Shown here piece by piece: positions 17,566 through 26,167 of a stretch of 54,001 nucleotides of DNA (position 1 is its first letter; each line of letters opens with the position of its first letter). This DNA comes from Hydrogenobacter sp. GTDB lineage: Bacteria; Aquificota; Aquificia; Aquificales; Aquificaceae. The notes beneath the pieces were generated by a model. It saw only the letters and a list, made by a program, of their open reading frames with translations, searched no databases and was not told the origin of the DNA. The stretch lies in NCBI GenBank assembly GCA_023255875.1, contig JAGDVY010000013.1, positions 1 through 54,001 on the forward strand, read 5' to 3'. The position numbers and the translations under genes are program-made.

Positions 17566-18884
17566 TGTATATACCCCATTCGCAGGATGATGTACAAAAA
17601 GCTTTAGAAAAGCTTGGGCTTTCTTCTTTAGATGACCTCTTTTCCCACATAGACCCTCAGCTTTTAGAACCTCCCAGCTTAGGACCCTCTATGACCGAAG
17701 AGGATGTAAGGAGGTATTTTAAAGAAGTATCAAAAAGAAACAGAGAGCTTGTGTGTTTTGCAGGGTTTGGAGCTTATGACAGGATCATACCATCTGCCAT
17801 ATGGCAGATACTTAGCAGGGGAGAGTTTTTAACTGCATACACACCTTATCAGGCAGAGGCATCCCAAGGCACACTTCAGGCTATTTTTGAGTACCAAACG
17901 CTAATATGCGAACTTACGGGTATGGATGTGGCTAATGCAAGTGTGTATGATGGTGCCTCAGCTTTGGCATCTGCCATCCTTATGGCAAGAGCTATAAAGG
18001 GTAAAGGAAGTAAGGTTGTACTTTCGGAAGGTATAAACCCTCTCTATAGGGAGGTTGTGAAGACTCATCTTTTGGGCTATCAGGATGAGATTCACATAGT
18101 ACCTCTTCAAGAGGAGGGATACACGGACATAAATGCACTGGAGGACCTCCTCAAGAAGGGTGAAGTTCATGCGGTGGCGGTGCAGTATCCTAATTTCTTG
18201 GGCTTTATTGAACCTTTGGAAGAAATAGGGAAAATAGTAAAGGGCTATCAGGTACCCTTTGTGGTAGTTGCGGATCCTATAGCTCTTTCTGTACTTAGAC
18301 CTCCGGGAGAGTATGGAGCGGACATAGTGGTTGGTGAAGGACAACAGATGGGAGTGCCTCTAAACTTTGGTGGTCCATATGTGGGTTTTTTTGCGGTAAA
18401 GTTAGAACACTTAAGGAAGATGCCGGGAAGACTGGTAGGGCTTGCGGAAGATGTGGATGGAAAGAGGGCTTTTACCCTTGTGCTTCAGACAAGGGAACAG
18501 CACATAAGAAGGGAGAGAGCCACATCAAACATATGCACAAACCAGAACCTTATGGCTCTTGCTAACCTCATATATATGGTCCTTCTGGGAAAAGAAGGTA
18601 TGAGAGAAGTTGCAAAGCAAAGCCTTTCAAAGGCTATGTATCTAAAGGGTAAGCTCCTTTCCTTGGGATTTGAGGAATTATACAAAGGAAAACATCTGTG
18701 GGAGTTTCCCCTAAGGAAAGAAAAGGTTTTGGATCTTCACAAAAAGCTTCTTGAAAAAGGTTATCTGTTTGGAGTGCCGTTGGAAAGGTTTGGCTACAAA
18801 GACACTCTTCTTTTGGCAATTACAGAAAAAAGAACAAAAAGAGAGATGGACCAGCTTGTTCAAGTAATTGAGGAGGAGTTATAA
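17565..18884 (+). CDS. gcvPA: Glycine dehydrogenase (decarboxylating), subunit 1
   Basis: A 439-residue N-terminal-type subunit of the two-subunit, PLP-dependent P protein, which decarboxylates glycine and hands the aminomethyl group to GcvH. Typical stretches are 'FAGFGAYDRIIPSAIWQIL', 'FLTAYTPYQAEASQGTLQ', 'DVANASVYDGASALA' and 'GEGQQMGVPLNFGGPYVGF'. The PLP-binding lysine sits in subunit 2, which must be encoded elsewhere. Directly followed by tRNA-Met. In autotrophs the system can also run in reverse for glycine synthesis; which direction applies here cannot be seen. Confidence 0.95.
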   Translation: MYIPHSQDDVQKALEKLGLSSLDDLFSHIDPQLLEPPSLGPSMTEEDVRRYFKEVSKRNRELVCFAGFGAYDRIIPSAIWQILSRGEFLTAYTPYQAEASQGTLQAIFEYQTLICELTGMDVANASVYDGASALASAILMARAIKGKGSKVVLSEGINPLYREVVKTHLLGYQDEIHIVPLQEEGYTDINALEDLLKKGEVHAVAVQYPNFLGFIEPLEEIGKIVKGYQVPFVVVADPIALSVLRPPGEYGADIVVGEGQQMGVPLNFGGPYVGFFAVKLEHLRKMPGRLVGLAEDVDGKRAFTLVLQTREQHIRRERATSNICTNQNLMALANLIYMVLLGKEGMREVAKQSLSKAMYLKGKLLSLGFEELYKGKHLWEFPLRKEKVLDLHKKLLEKGYLFGVPLERFGYKDTLLLAITEKRTKREMDQLVQVIEEEL

Positions 18885-18895
18885 TATATATAGTA

Positions 18896-18969
18896 GGCGG
18901 TGTAGCTCAGCTGGCTAGAGCGGAGATCTCATAAGTCTCAGGTCGGAGGTTCGAGTCCTCCCACCGCCA
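18896..18969 (+). tRNA. tRNA-Met (CAT), elongator type
   Basis: A 74-nt cloverleaf. Acceptor GGCGGTG pairs with CACCGCC; the anticodon stem GAGAT/GTCTC encloses loop CTCATAA, giving anticodon CAT; the T arm is GGAGG-TTCGAGT-CCTCC. Position 1 is G and pairs with C72, unlike the mismatched end of initiator tRNA, so this is an elongator Met tRNA; a tRNA-Ile with modified C34 is the alternative. CCA is not encoded. The gene abuts the 3' end of the oppositely oriented ligase gene. Confidence 0.93.
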
Positions 18970-20688
18970 CTATTCTAAACTTATTTTCTTTTGCATACGG
19001 TACATGTTTATGATCTCTTCTACTGTGTTAGCATCTTCTGGTTTTTTGTCCATTCTTATAAAACCCACCGCCCTTGGAAATCTTAGCGCAAAGCCGGGTT
19101 CTTCTAAAGTTCTTCCTGCGGTGTGCAGTGGAGACCTTGTTATCTCATCAGCAGTCAAGGTTATCACATATTTGGGTTCTACCCAAACATCTGCATCAAG
19201 CAAAGAGTCCACCCTCGCATGTTTGTGTGGCAATTTTATTTGATCCAACATGTTCTTTAGTCTTATCCACTCGTCCTCTGTAAAACCTGAACCTACTTTG
19301 CATACAGTTTTGAAGGTGTCTGTTTTGGGATCATATACCGCAGTTAGCAATGCACCTATGCCCAGCTTTGCTCTTGCACCTTTCCCGTAAAAGTAGCCCA
19401 CTATGACCACATCTATGGTATCTGCCAAAGCACCTCTGTAGCTTCGCTTTAGCTTTATCCAGTTGAAGTTCCTTGAACCAGCAGTGTATGGTGCATCAAG
19501 TCTTTTTGCCATTATTCCTTCCAAGCCTCTTGCCACAACATCCTCAAAAAACTTCTCTATCTCTTTGGCATCATCTGTTATAAACATCTCGGACGTAGCA
19601 AGAACAGAATTTTCAGGAATGATCTCTTCTAACTTTTTTCTACGTTCCATGAAAGGTTTTTGTGTGTAGTCCTCACCCTCTATGTAAAGCAGGTCAAAAG
19701 CGAACAGCTTTAAGGGATACTCCTTGGCATACTCATAAACTCCGTACTTTCTCTTTCTCTGTATGGTGATCTGAAAGGGATAGAACTCTCCAGTCTCTTC
19801 GTTATAAGCTATGGCTTCTCCTTCTATTATCACCTCATCTTGCTTTATGTTTTCCCATATAGCCTGTTTGAGGTCTGGGAACATTTCTGTCATTCTCTCC
19901 AAGTTCCTTGAGTATATCTCTATGTCTTTACCCTTTTTATGCACCTGAAGTCTAAAACCGTCGTATTTGGCTTCTATCGCGCACTTGCCCATGCGCTTTA
20001 TGATCTCCTCTGCGCTCACTACCCTTTCCGCTAAAGCCATCCTGATGGGATAACCCACCTGCACCTTAAAGTTTTTGACGCCTTCTATACCTTCTTGCAC
20101 AAGCACCTTTGCCACAAGCCCAAGGTCAGAGCAGAGGTTATAGGCTCTTTCTATATCCCCTTTGCGATCCTTACTTCCAGCAAGACCTGCCAGAGCTTCT
20201 ATAATGGTGGCATCTCCTACACCCAGCCTTAACCTTCCTATGATGATCCTCGCAACGTACTTAGCTTCAAGGTTTGAAAGTCCCTTAAGAAGGCTCATTA
20301 TCCTAAGCACCTTATCTTTTGTCCCTCGGGTCTTTGCTATGTCCAAAAGCTCATCATAAACCTGTTTAATGCTTAGCCCTTTACCTTCCCACTTTACAAG
20401 TTCAAAAGCAGTCTCTCCCATATCCCCTTTTGATTTGTAGAGGCTCTCCACCTCAGATGCCCTCACACCACAAGCCTTAGACAGAGCTTCTATCATCAAT
20501 TTCTCTGAAACTCCCATTTCTACACCTTTGAAAGGTGGGAGTATCTCACCAAGTGTGAGATAAACTATTTTGTCTATATCTTCGCTGGTGGCTTTGCTAA
20601 GCATCTGCATAAGTATGCTGGACATCTCTAACCTGCTTGTGGTACTCTCAAGCAGTTGAAAGTATTGGGAAAGCTCTAAGAACTTCAT
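18970..20688 (-). CDS. lig: ATP-dependent DNA ligase (archaeal type)
   Basis: A 572-residue ligase sealing nicks with ATP. The N-terminal DNA-binding domain covers about residues 1-210. The adenylation motif is 'AKYDGFRLQVHKKG' with the nucleophilic Lys at about 241, followed by 'EGEAIAYN' (motif III), 'EGIMAKRLDAPYTAGSRNFNWIKLK' type motifs IV-V, and the OB-fold C-terminus. The size and motif context match archaeal-type ligases rather than bacterial NAD-dependent LigA. Its stop codon lies immediately beyond the tRNA-Met gene. A LigA gene, if present, is outside this window. Confidence 0.95.
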   Translation of the reverse strand: MKFLELSQYFQLLESTTSRLEMSSILMQMLSKATSEDIDKIVYLTLGEILPPFKGVEMGVSEKLMIEALSKACGVRASEVESLYKSKGDMGETAFELVKWEGKGLSIKQVYDELLDIAKTRGTKDKVLRIMSLLKGLSNLEAKYVARIIIGRLRLGVGDATIIEALAGLAGSKDRKGDIERAYNLCSDLGLVAKVLVQEGIEGVKNFKVQVGYPIRMALAERVVSAEEIIKRMGKCAIEAKYDGFRLQVHKKGKDIEIYSRNLERMTEMFPDLKQAIWENIKQDEVIIEGEAIAYNEETGEFYPFQITIQRKRKYGVYEYAKEYPLKLFAFDLLYIEGEDYTQKPFMERRKKLEEIIPENSVLATSEMFITDDAKEIEKFFEDVVARGLEGIMAKRLDAPYTAGSRNFNWIKLKRSYRGALADTIDVVIVGYFYGKGARAKLGIGALLTAVYDPKTDTFKTVCKVGSGFTEDEWIRLKNMLDQIKLPHKHARVDSLLDADVWVEPKYVITLTADEITRSPLHTAGRTLEEPGFALRFPRAVGFIRMDKKPEDANTVEEIINMYRMQKKISLE

Positions 20689-20718
20689 TTAAAGAAATTA
20701 TAATTAAACTTTTGTGGC

Positions 20719-21741
20719 ATGTTTGTGGATAAGGTCAAGATATATGTCAAGGCGGGAGATGGAGGTGATGGTGCGGTAGCTTTTTTAAGGGAAAAATACA
20801 AGCCCTATGGAGGACCAGCGGGAGGTGATGGAGGAAAGGGTGGTGATGTAATCTTGGTGGCTACTTCCAGGAAACTAACGCTGTATGACTTTAAATACAA
20901 AAGGCACTTTAGAGCTCCCAATGGGGAAAGGGGAAGAGGAAAAAATCAGCACGGAAAAGATGCGGAGGATCTTATACTGGAAGTTCCTATAGGTACTGTA
21001 GTGATAGATGCAAAAACGGGTCAAGTCATCTGTGATCTTACAGAGGAGGGACAGATGTGCGTTGTTGCAAAAGGAGGCAAAGGTGGCAGAGGCAATGCGC
21101 GCTTTGCCACACCCACAAACCAAGCACCCAAATATGCGGAAAAAGGGCAAAAAGGTGAAGAAAGATGGTTGGTGCTGGAGCTCAAGCTCATAGCGGATGT
21201 AGGCATAATAGGACTTCCCAACGCAGGAAAATCCACACTCATATCCAAGCTAACCAAAGCAAGACCCAAGATAGCGAACTACCCATTCACCACTCTATCT
21301 CCTGTGCTGGGAGTTATAGAGCTTGAAGATGCAAGCAAAATAGTGTTGGCAGATATACCAGGCCTTATAGAAGGCGCTTCACAAGGAAAGGGCTTAGGAC
21401 TTGAGTTTCTAAGACACATAGAAAGAACAAAGCTTTTATTACACCTTATAGATGTATCAGACCAAAGACAGGTAGAACCTCTGGAAGCCTTTAAGATAGT
21501 CAATTCAGAAATGGAAAAGTACAATCCCGAACTTTTAAAGAAAAAACAGATAGTAGTTGGCACCAAGATAGACATTCTTACTGACAGAGAAATACTCAAT
21601 GATCTCAAAAAAGAGTTTGAAAAGATGGGTTATATGTTTATCCCTGTATCTTCCATCACAGGCGAAGGCATAGACACCTTAAGAGAAGTTATAATAGAGC
21701 AAGTCAAAGGAGGGAAAGATGAAAGCTCGGGAAATGCTTGA
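20719..21741 (+). CDS. obg: GTPase Obg (CgtA)
   Basis: A 340-residue ribosome-associated GTPase acting in late 50S assembly and stress control. The Gly-rich Obg domain (about residues 1-158: 'GDGGDGAVAFLREKY', 'GGPAGGDGGKGGDV') is followed by the G domain with G1 'GLPNAGKST', G2 around 'YPFTT', G3 'DIPGLIEGA', G4 'GTKID' and G5 'SSITGEG'. The variable OCT domain of some Obg proteins is missing, so this is the short form. The next gene starts 23 bases before its stop. Confidence 0.96.
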   Translation: MFVDKVKIYVKAGDGGDGAVAFLREKYKPYGGPAGGDGGKGGDVILVATSRKLTLYDFKYKRHFRAPNGERGRGKNQHGKDAEDLILEVPIGTVVIDAKTGQVICDLTEEGQMCVVAKGGKGGRGNARFATPTNQAPKYAEKGQKGEERWLVLELKLIADVGIIGLPNAGKSTLISKLTKARPKIANYPFTTLSPVLGVIELEDASKIVLADIPGLIEGASQGKGLGLEFLRHIERTKLLLHLIDVSDQRQVEPLEAFKIVNSEMEKYNPELLKKKQIVVGTKIDILTDREILNDLKKEFEKMGYMFIPVSSITGEGIDTLREVIIEQVKGGKDESSGNA

Positions 21742-22672
21742 AGAGTTTCCTTTGCAAATAAAAGGCGCAGAAGTTGAGAGTATAAGTTTGGAAGGTTATA
21801 AAGGTATAGTCTTTAGCGGTATGGGTGGTTCTGGCATAGTGGGAGACTTGGCAAAGATATTGCTTGAAAAGTATGGCATACCTATACCAGTATTTTCCCT
21901 TAGGGGTTATACCCTTCCACCTTATGTGAGAGAAGGCTGGTTGGTTTTTTGTATTAGCTACAGCGGAAACACAGAAGAGACCCTAAGTGTAGCTAAGTCA
22001 GCCTTAGAAAGAAACATAAAACCCATATGCATAAGCTCAGGTGGAAAACTTATGGAACTTGCCTTAAAAGAAAATCTGCTCCACTTTTCTTTACCTGAAG
22101 GCTACCCTCCTCGCTACGCCTTGGGCTACATGCTCTCAATAGTGCTCTCCCTCTTGGATGTAAAAGATCCCCTTGGGAGCTGTAGCTCCTTCCTGCAGGA
22201 AAAGAAAGAAGCTATAAAGGAGGAAGCAAAAAAGATAGCACAGTCCTTTGAAGGGTACGTGCCTGTGGTTTATGCCACACAGACACTTGAGCCGGTAGCT
22301 TTCAGGTGGAAAACTCAGATCAATGAAAATGCAAAGACCCTCTGCTACACTGCGGTCCTTCCAGAGCTACATCACAACGAGGTAGTAGGACTTGATAACC
22401 CCATAACCAGAAATGTATGCAGTTTTCTTTTAATGTTTGACCCAGAAGAACATCCAAGAGTTATAAAGAGGGTTCAGATAACAGAAGAAGTTCTAAGAGA
22501 TTTTGGAGTTGTCCCAAAAGTCATAAAAGGAGAAGGTGAGAGCTTCCTGCACAGGGTTTTATACCTTGTGTATCTTGGAGACTGGGTAAGTTTATACCTT
22601 TCGGAGCTTTACAAGTACGATCCACTGCCAGTAAGGACCATAGACCTCATTAAAAACAAACTAAGTGTATAA
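21719..22672 (+). CDS. Bifunctional phosphoglucose/phosphomannose isomerase
   Basis: A 317-residue SIS-domain sugar-phosphate isomerase converting glucose-6-P or mannose-6-P to fructose-6-P. The first SIS module has 'FSGMGGSGIVGDLAKIL' and 'ISYSGNTEETLSVAKSAL'. The second half contains 'FRWKTQINENAK' and 'ELHHNEVVG', the conserved catalytic Glu-His region of the PGI/PMI subfamily. It overlaps obg by 23 bp. It provides the central sugar-phosphate link for gluconeogenesis in an autotroph and supplies the substrate of inositol-phosphate synthase. Confidence 0.88.
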   Translation: MKAREMLEEFPLQIKGAEVESISLEGYKGIVFSGMGGSGIVGDLAKILLEKYGIPIPVFSLRGYTLPPYVREGWLVFCISYSGNTEETLSVAKSALERNIKPICISSGGKLMELALKENLLHFSLPEGYPPRYALGYMLSIVLSLLDVKDPLGSCSSFLQEKKEAIKEEAKKIAQSFEGYVPVVYATQTLEPVAFRWKTQINENAKTLCYTAVLPELHHNEVVGLDNPITRNVCSFLLMFDPEEHPRVIKRVQITEEVLRDFGVVPKVIKGEGESFLHRVLYLVYLGDWVSLYLSELYKYDPLPVRTIDLIKNKLSV

Positions 22673-22683
22673 TTCTCTTTGCC

Positions 22684-23589
22684 ATGGAAATCCAATGGTT
22701 GGTTTTTAGTTTCTCAGTGATTATTGCCCTTTTCCTTGATCTTTTTGTGTTTCACAGAAAGCCTCACAGGGTATCCGTAAAGGAGTCTTTACTCCTTTCT
22801 GCCTTTTGGATACTTGTAGGCTTAGGCTTTGGTGTTTATGTGTGGCACATGAAGGGAGAGCAAGCATTTGTGGAATACATCACAGGCTACCTTTTGGAAA
22901 AAGCCCTCAGTTTGGATAACATCTTTGTTTTTATTCTCATTTTTTCCTACTTTAAGATACCAGAAGAATACAGACATAAAGTGCTCTTTTGGGGAGTTTT
23001 TGGAGCTATAGTTATGCGAGCCATATTTATATTTGCAGGAATAAGTTTGGTAGAGCGCTTTGATTGGATCACTTACATCTTTGGAATCATTCTTATAATA
23101 TCTGCGGTAAAGCTTCTATCTACGGAAGATAAAGATTTCAATCCAGAGGATACCCTCGTTTACAAAATAGCCAAAAGGCTTCTGCCCATGAGACCAGACC
23201 TTCAAAAAGGAAAATTTTTTGTCAAAGAAGGTAGAAAAATATACGCTACACCCATGTTTTTGACCTTGATCTTTGTGGAAAGTTCGGATGTGATGTTTGC
23301 TATTGACTCTGTACCAGCTATACTCTCCATTTCCAAAGACCCTTTTGTGGTTTATACTTCCAACATCTTTGCCATATTGGGCCTTAGGTCTTTGTACTTT
23401 GCTGCATCCGCAGTCTTAGGTCTCTTTCACTACCTACACTATGGGCTTTCCTTTATACTGGGATTTATTGGTGTAAAGATGTTAATATCGGACTTTTACC
23501 ACATACCCGTTTTTGTGTCCCTCCTGCTTATAGTAAGTGCCATATTCCTTTCCATGCTGGCATCTCTTGTTAAGAAAAAGCATGATTGA
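22684..23589 (+). CDS. TerC/Alx-family integral membrane protein
   Basis: A 301-residue protein with about seven to nine helices and the conserved acidic motifs 'EKALSLDNIFVF' and 'ESSDVMFAIDSVPAIL' of the TerC/Alx family. Members export manganese or metallate exoenzymes during secretion; the metal here is not known. No yybP-ykoY manganese riboswitch can fit in the 11-bp gap upstream. The gene ends 8 bases after the start of mobA. Alx-like rather than TerC-like naming is uncertain. Confidence 0.88.
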   Translation: MEIQWLVFSFSVIIALFLDLFVFHRKPHRVSVKESLLLSAFWILVGLGFGVYVWHMKGEQAFVEYITGYLLEKALSLDNIFVFILIFSYFKIPEEYRHKVLFWGVFGAIVMRAIFIFAGISLVERFDWITYIFGIILIISAVKLLSTEDKDFNPEDTLVYKIAKRLLPMRPDLQKGKFFVKEGRKIYATPMFLTLIFVESSDVMFAIDSVPAILSISKDPFVVYTSNIFAILGLRSLYFAASAVLGLFHYLHYGLSFILGFIGVKMLISDFYHIPVFVSLLLIVSAIFLSMLASLVKKKHD

Positions 23590-24352
23590 GTGTTTTGTGT
23601 TGGTTGGTGGTGAAAGCAGGAGGTTTGGTGAGGACAAAACCCTGTTTCCCATAAAAGGAAAAAGGTGCGTAGAGTACATCATTGACGCACTAAAATGTGT
23701 GTGTGATGAAATATTTTTGGTAGGAAAAGACCCTTCAAAGTACTCCTCTTTGGAAGTGAAGTTTATTAAAGATATTCTTGCAGATCAAGGTGCTTTAATT
23801 GGCATATATACCGCCCTGAGGAGCGCCAAGACTGATAAAGTTCTCATAGTAAGCGCTGACATGCCCCTTATAAAGCCATCTGTTATAAAGTATCTCCTTG
23901 ATAACTACAAAGAACCCATCACCATATACTGCGTAAAAGGAAAACTCTACCCCCTTATTGGCATATACGCTCGCAGTGTTTTGAAAGACCTTGAAACATA
24001 CATTCAAACAGGAAACAAAAAAGTGATAGAATTCATTGAAAAAGTAGGCTATCACTGTATAACAGAAGAAGAAATTTTGCAGTTTGACCCTGAGCTTGGA
24101 TCCTTTATAAACATGAACACAAGGGAAGACCTGCAAACTATATTAAAGATCATGAGCAGTATAAGGTTGAAAGTGAGCGGAATGACTCGTGAGCACTGTG
24201 CCAACACAGTGAGAAAGACACTGCTTTCGCTTGAAGGAGTTGAGGACACTAAGGTTAGTCTTGAAAAAGGCGAAACTGAAGTGATCACTAACAAAGATGT
24301 ACCCATTGAAAATCTAAAAAAGGCGGTAGAAGAGTGGAGAAGTGAGGTTTGA
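23582..24352 (+). CDS. mobA: Molybdenum cofactor guanylyltransferase fused to an HMA-like domain
   Basis: A 256-residue protein. Residues 1-190 are MobA, which attaches GMP to molybdopterin: 'LVGGESRRFGEDK' nucleotide loop, 'SADMPLIKPSV' metal-binding Asp, 'FINMNTREDL' end motif. Residues about 193-256 form a heavy-metal-associated (HMA) ferredoxin-like domain, but the usual Cys-x2-Cys is changed to Arg-x2-Cys ('SGMTREHCANTV'). I chose the ATG at 23582, which starts the MobA core; an upstream ATG at 23537 would read over the end of the TerC-like gene. An internal ATG at 24152 could make the HMA part alone, but it lacks a ribosome-binding site. The gene overlaps its neighbours on both sides. 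Confidence 0.85.
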   Translation: MIECFVLVGGESRRFGEDKTLFPIKGKRCVEYIIDALKCVCDEIFLVGKDPSKYSSLEVKFIKDILADQGALIGIYTALRSAKTDKVLIVSADMPLIKPSVIKYLLDNYKEPITIYCVKGKLYPLIGIYARSVLKDLETYIQTGNKKVIEFIEKVGYHCITEEEILQFDPELGSFINMNTREDLQTILKIMSSIRLKVSGMTREHCANTVRKTLLSLEGVEDTKVSLEKGETEVITNKDVPIENLKKAVEEWRSEV

Positions 24353-24944
24353 AGAGTTAAAAGATCACCTCAGAAATATGGAGCTTATTGGTAAAGGATG
24401 GAGAAGTCATGTCTATAGAGCCATTTACAAGGATAAAGAGGTTGCTATAAAGGTAGCAAAAGATAGACATTTAGAAAAGGCTATAAGGAAAGAGGCAGAC
24501 ATCTTAGAGAGATTAAAAGGTATAAAGAGCTTTCCACAGATACTTATGAGAGGAGAGGATTTTTTTATGTACGAGTTTATAAAGGGTATGCCCTTTGAAA
24601 AATGCATTTTGGACGAACCAAAAAAGATAGAGATATTCTTAAAAACTCTTGAACTTGCTTATCTTCTTGACAGTATGTGCATATCAAAGGATGAATTTCA
24701 AAAGCTTGATAAAAACCTGCTTGTAGGTGAAGATGGAGATATCTATCTTATTGATTTTGAAAGGGGTAAAATTTCGTGCAAAAGAAAAACAAACCTGCCT
24801 CAGTTAATGCAACTCTTTGTTAGGGAAGGCTACTTACCTTTAGAGAGAGCTATAGAGCTTGGAAAGTCTTACAAAGAAAGACCAAAAGACGTGTTCCATG
24901 AGTTACAAAAAATCCTTATTGAGCATCTATCAAACCCTTCTTGA
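24342..24944 (+). CDS. Small predicted Ser/Thr protein kinase (COG2112-like)
   Basis: A 200-residue minimal kinase fold. A Gly-rich loop 'IGKGWRSHVYRA' and 'EVAIKVAKD' (ATP-binding Lys) lie at the N-terminus. The hinge 'MYEFIKGMPFE' follows, then a catalytic loop 'LDKNLLV' (Asp and Asn) and 'LIDFERG' in place of DFG. This reduced form resembles the archaeal and thermophile COG2112 family. A GTG at 24342 was chosen, overlapping mobA by 11 bp; an ATG at 24378 is the alternative. Target unknown. It overlaps the EndoIII-like gene at its 3' end. Confidence 0.75.
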   Translation: MRFEELKDHLRNMELIGKGWRSHVYRAIYKDKEVAIKVAKDRHLEKAIRKEADILERLKGIKSFPQILMRGEDFFMYEFIKGMPFEKCILDEPKKIEIFLKTLELAYLLDSMCISKDEFQKLDKNLLVGEDGDIYLIDFERGKISCKRKTNLPQLMQLFVREGYLPLERAIELGKSYKERPKDVFHELQKILIEHLSNPS

Positions 24945-25560
24945 TCTTTACGGATACCAAAATTGGTGGCCCATTGACACTGAGTATCACAGGATCATGG
25001 GTACAGACCCGAGGGAAGAGATAGTTATATCCGCAGTGCTTACCCAAAACACAAGCTGGAAAAATGTGGAAAAAGCCCTTGAGAACATAAAAAAACATGG
25101 TGTCTTATCGCTTGAATTTATAAGAAGTTCCCATGAAAAGACTATACAGGATCTTATAAGACCTGCTGGTTTTTACAGGCTCAAGACACAAAGACTGAAA
25201 GAGGTGGCAGTTTTCTTAAATCCTATAGATAAGGTAAGACATGTAAAACGTCAGGAGCTTCTAAGTGTAAAAGGAATAGGCAAAGAGACCGCAGACGTAA
25301 TTTTACTCTACGCTGGAGAAAGAATGCATTTTGTGATAGACAAATACACTCAGCGCTTTATGGAGAGGTTTTACGGAATTAAGGACAATTATGAAAGCCT
25401 TAAGCGTTTCTTTGAAGAGAATTTACCTAAGGACTTAAAAATCTATAAAGAGTTTCACGCTTTAATAGACGAGCATGCAAAAAAATATTGTAGGAGCAGT
25501 CCTCTTTGTAAGGACTGCCCCCTAAAGGATGCTTGTATTAGTGCAAGCCCATCCTTTTGA
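24898..25560 (+). CDS. Endonuclease III-related DNA glycosylase (COG2231-like)
   Basis: A 220-residue HhH-GPD base-excision protein. The helix-hairpin-helix is 'LLSVKGIGKETADVILLYAGE', followed by the catalytic Asp region 'HFVIDKYTQRFM'. A C-terminal [4Fe-4S] cysteine set is Cys-x5-Cys-x2-Cys-x5-Cys ('CRSSPLCKDCPLKDAC'). The start at 24898 (ATG) precedes the conserved first helix; a longer frame from 24859 is possible. It overlaps the kinase gene by 47 bp and runs 23 bp into the convergent cytochrome c1 gene. In this family the lesion specificity is not settled; thymine glycol or alkylated bases are possible. Confidence 0.82.
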   Translation: MSYKKSLLSIYQTLLDLYGYQNWWPIDTEYHRIMGTDPREEIVISAVLTQNTSWKNVEKALENIKKHGVLSLEFIRSSHEKTIQDLIRPAGFYRLKTQRLKEVAVFLNPIDKVRHVKRQELLSVKGIGKETADVILLYAGERMHFVIDKYTQRFMERFYGIKDNYESLKRFFEENLPKDLKIYKEFHALIDEHAKKYCRSSPLCKDCPLKDACISASPSF

Positions 25561-26167
25561 GTATCCTTGATCTCCATATCCATATGAGCACACCCATAAC
25601 CACAAGATATGCTATAGTACCTATTCCCATAAGGGTTCTCTTTGCCTTTTCGGAAGAAGACGGTTCTGACACAGATCTTAGGTAGGATATGATCTTGGCG
25701 GTTTCTTCTGGCTTTCCTGTAATAACCGCAGGCATGGATGTACCAGGCAAAACTTTTTGAGGCTCAAGGATAAAGTTAAACAGGTACTCTTTACCCTTTG
25801 CGATGTATATGGTGGAAAGATCTGGAGGCACTTTACCAAAGGACTCTTTTAGTTGAGCGAGCTCTGCCTGAAAGGCACTTTCATACACATCTCTGGGTAG
25901 CACCTTTCCGTACTGTTCCTGAAGGGCTTTTAGATTAGGGTTTGCTTGTATTGCAGAAGGGTAAACTGCGTCATACCTAACTGAATGGCACGCCTGACAG
26001 TTCTGTTCAAATAGCTGTTTCCCTTCCTTTGCGTATCTGTCATCTTCTGCTATCTTCTTGTACTGCTCTGGCATTTCGTAGGTTTCATGGGGTGCAAACA
26101 CATTGTTTATCCATATTATGTAAAAGAAGACAAGAGTCAGGATTGTGAAAAACGCAGTCTTTATCAT
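25538..26167 (-). CDS. petC: Cytochrome c1 subunit of the bc1 complex
   Basis: A 209-residue membrane-anchored c-type cytochrome. An N-terminal helix is followed by the haem motif Cys-x2-Cys-His at about residues 57-61 ('CQACHS'). A probable axial Met lies in 'LPGTSMPAV', and a C-terminal transmembrane helix lies around residues 180-198. It passes electrons from the Rieske protein to soluble cytochrome c. It is the third gene of petABC and overlaps cytochrome b by 4 bp. Its 3' end overlaps the EndoIII-like gene from the other strand by 23 bp. Confidence 0.92.
   Translation of the reverse strand: MIKTAFFTILTLVFFYIIWINNVFAPHETYEMPEQYKKIAEDDRYAKEGKQLFEQNCQACHSVRYDAVYPSAIQANPNLKALQEQYGKVLPRDVYESAFQAELAQLKESFGKVPPDLSTIYIAKGKEYLFNFILEPQKVLPGTSMPAVITGKPEETAKIISYLRSVSEPSSSEKAKRTLMGIGTIAYLVVMGVLIWIWRSRILKRMGLH

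Noticed and set aside
22660-22690. yybP-ykoY manganese riboswitch before the TerC-like gene
   Set aside because: The gap is 11 bp and has no structured leader.
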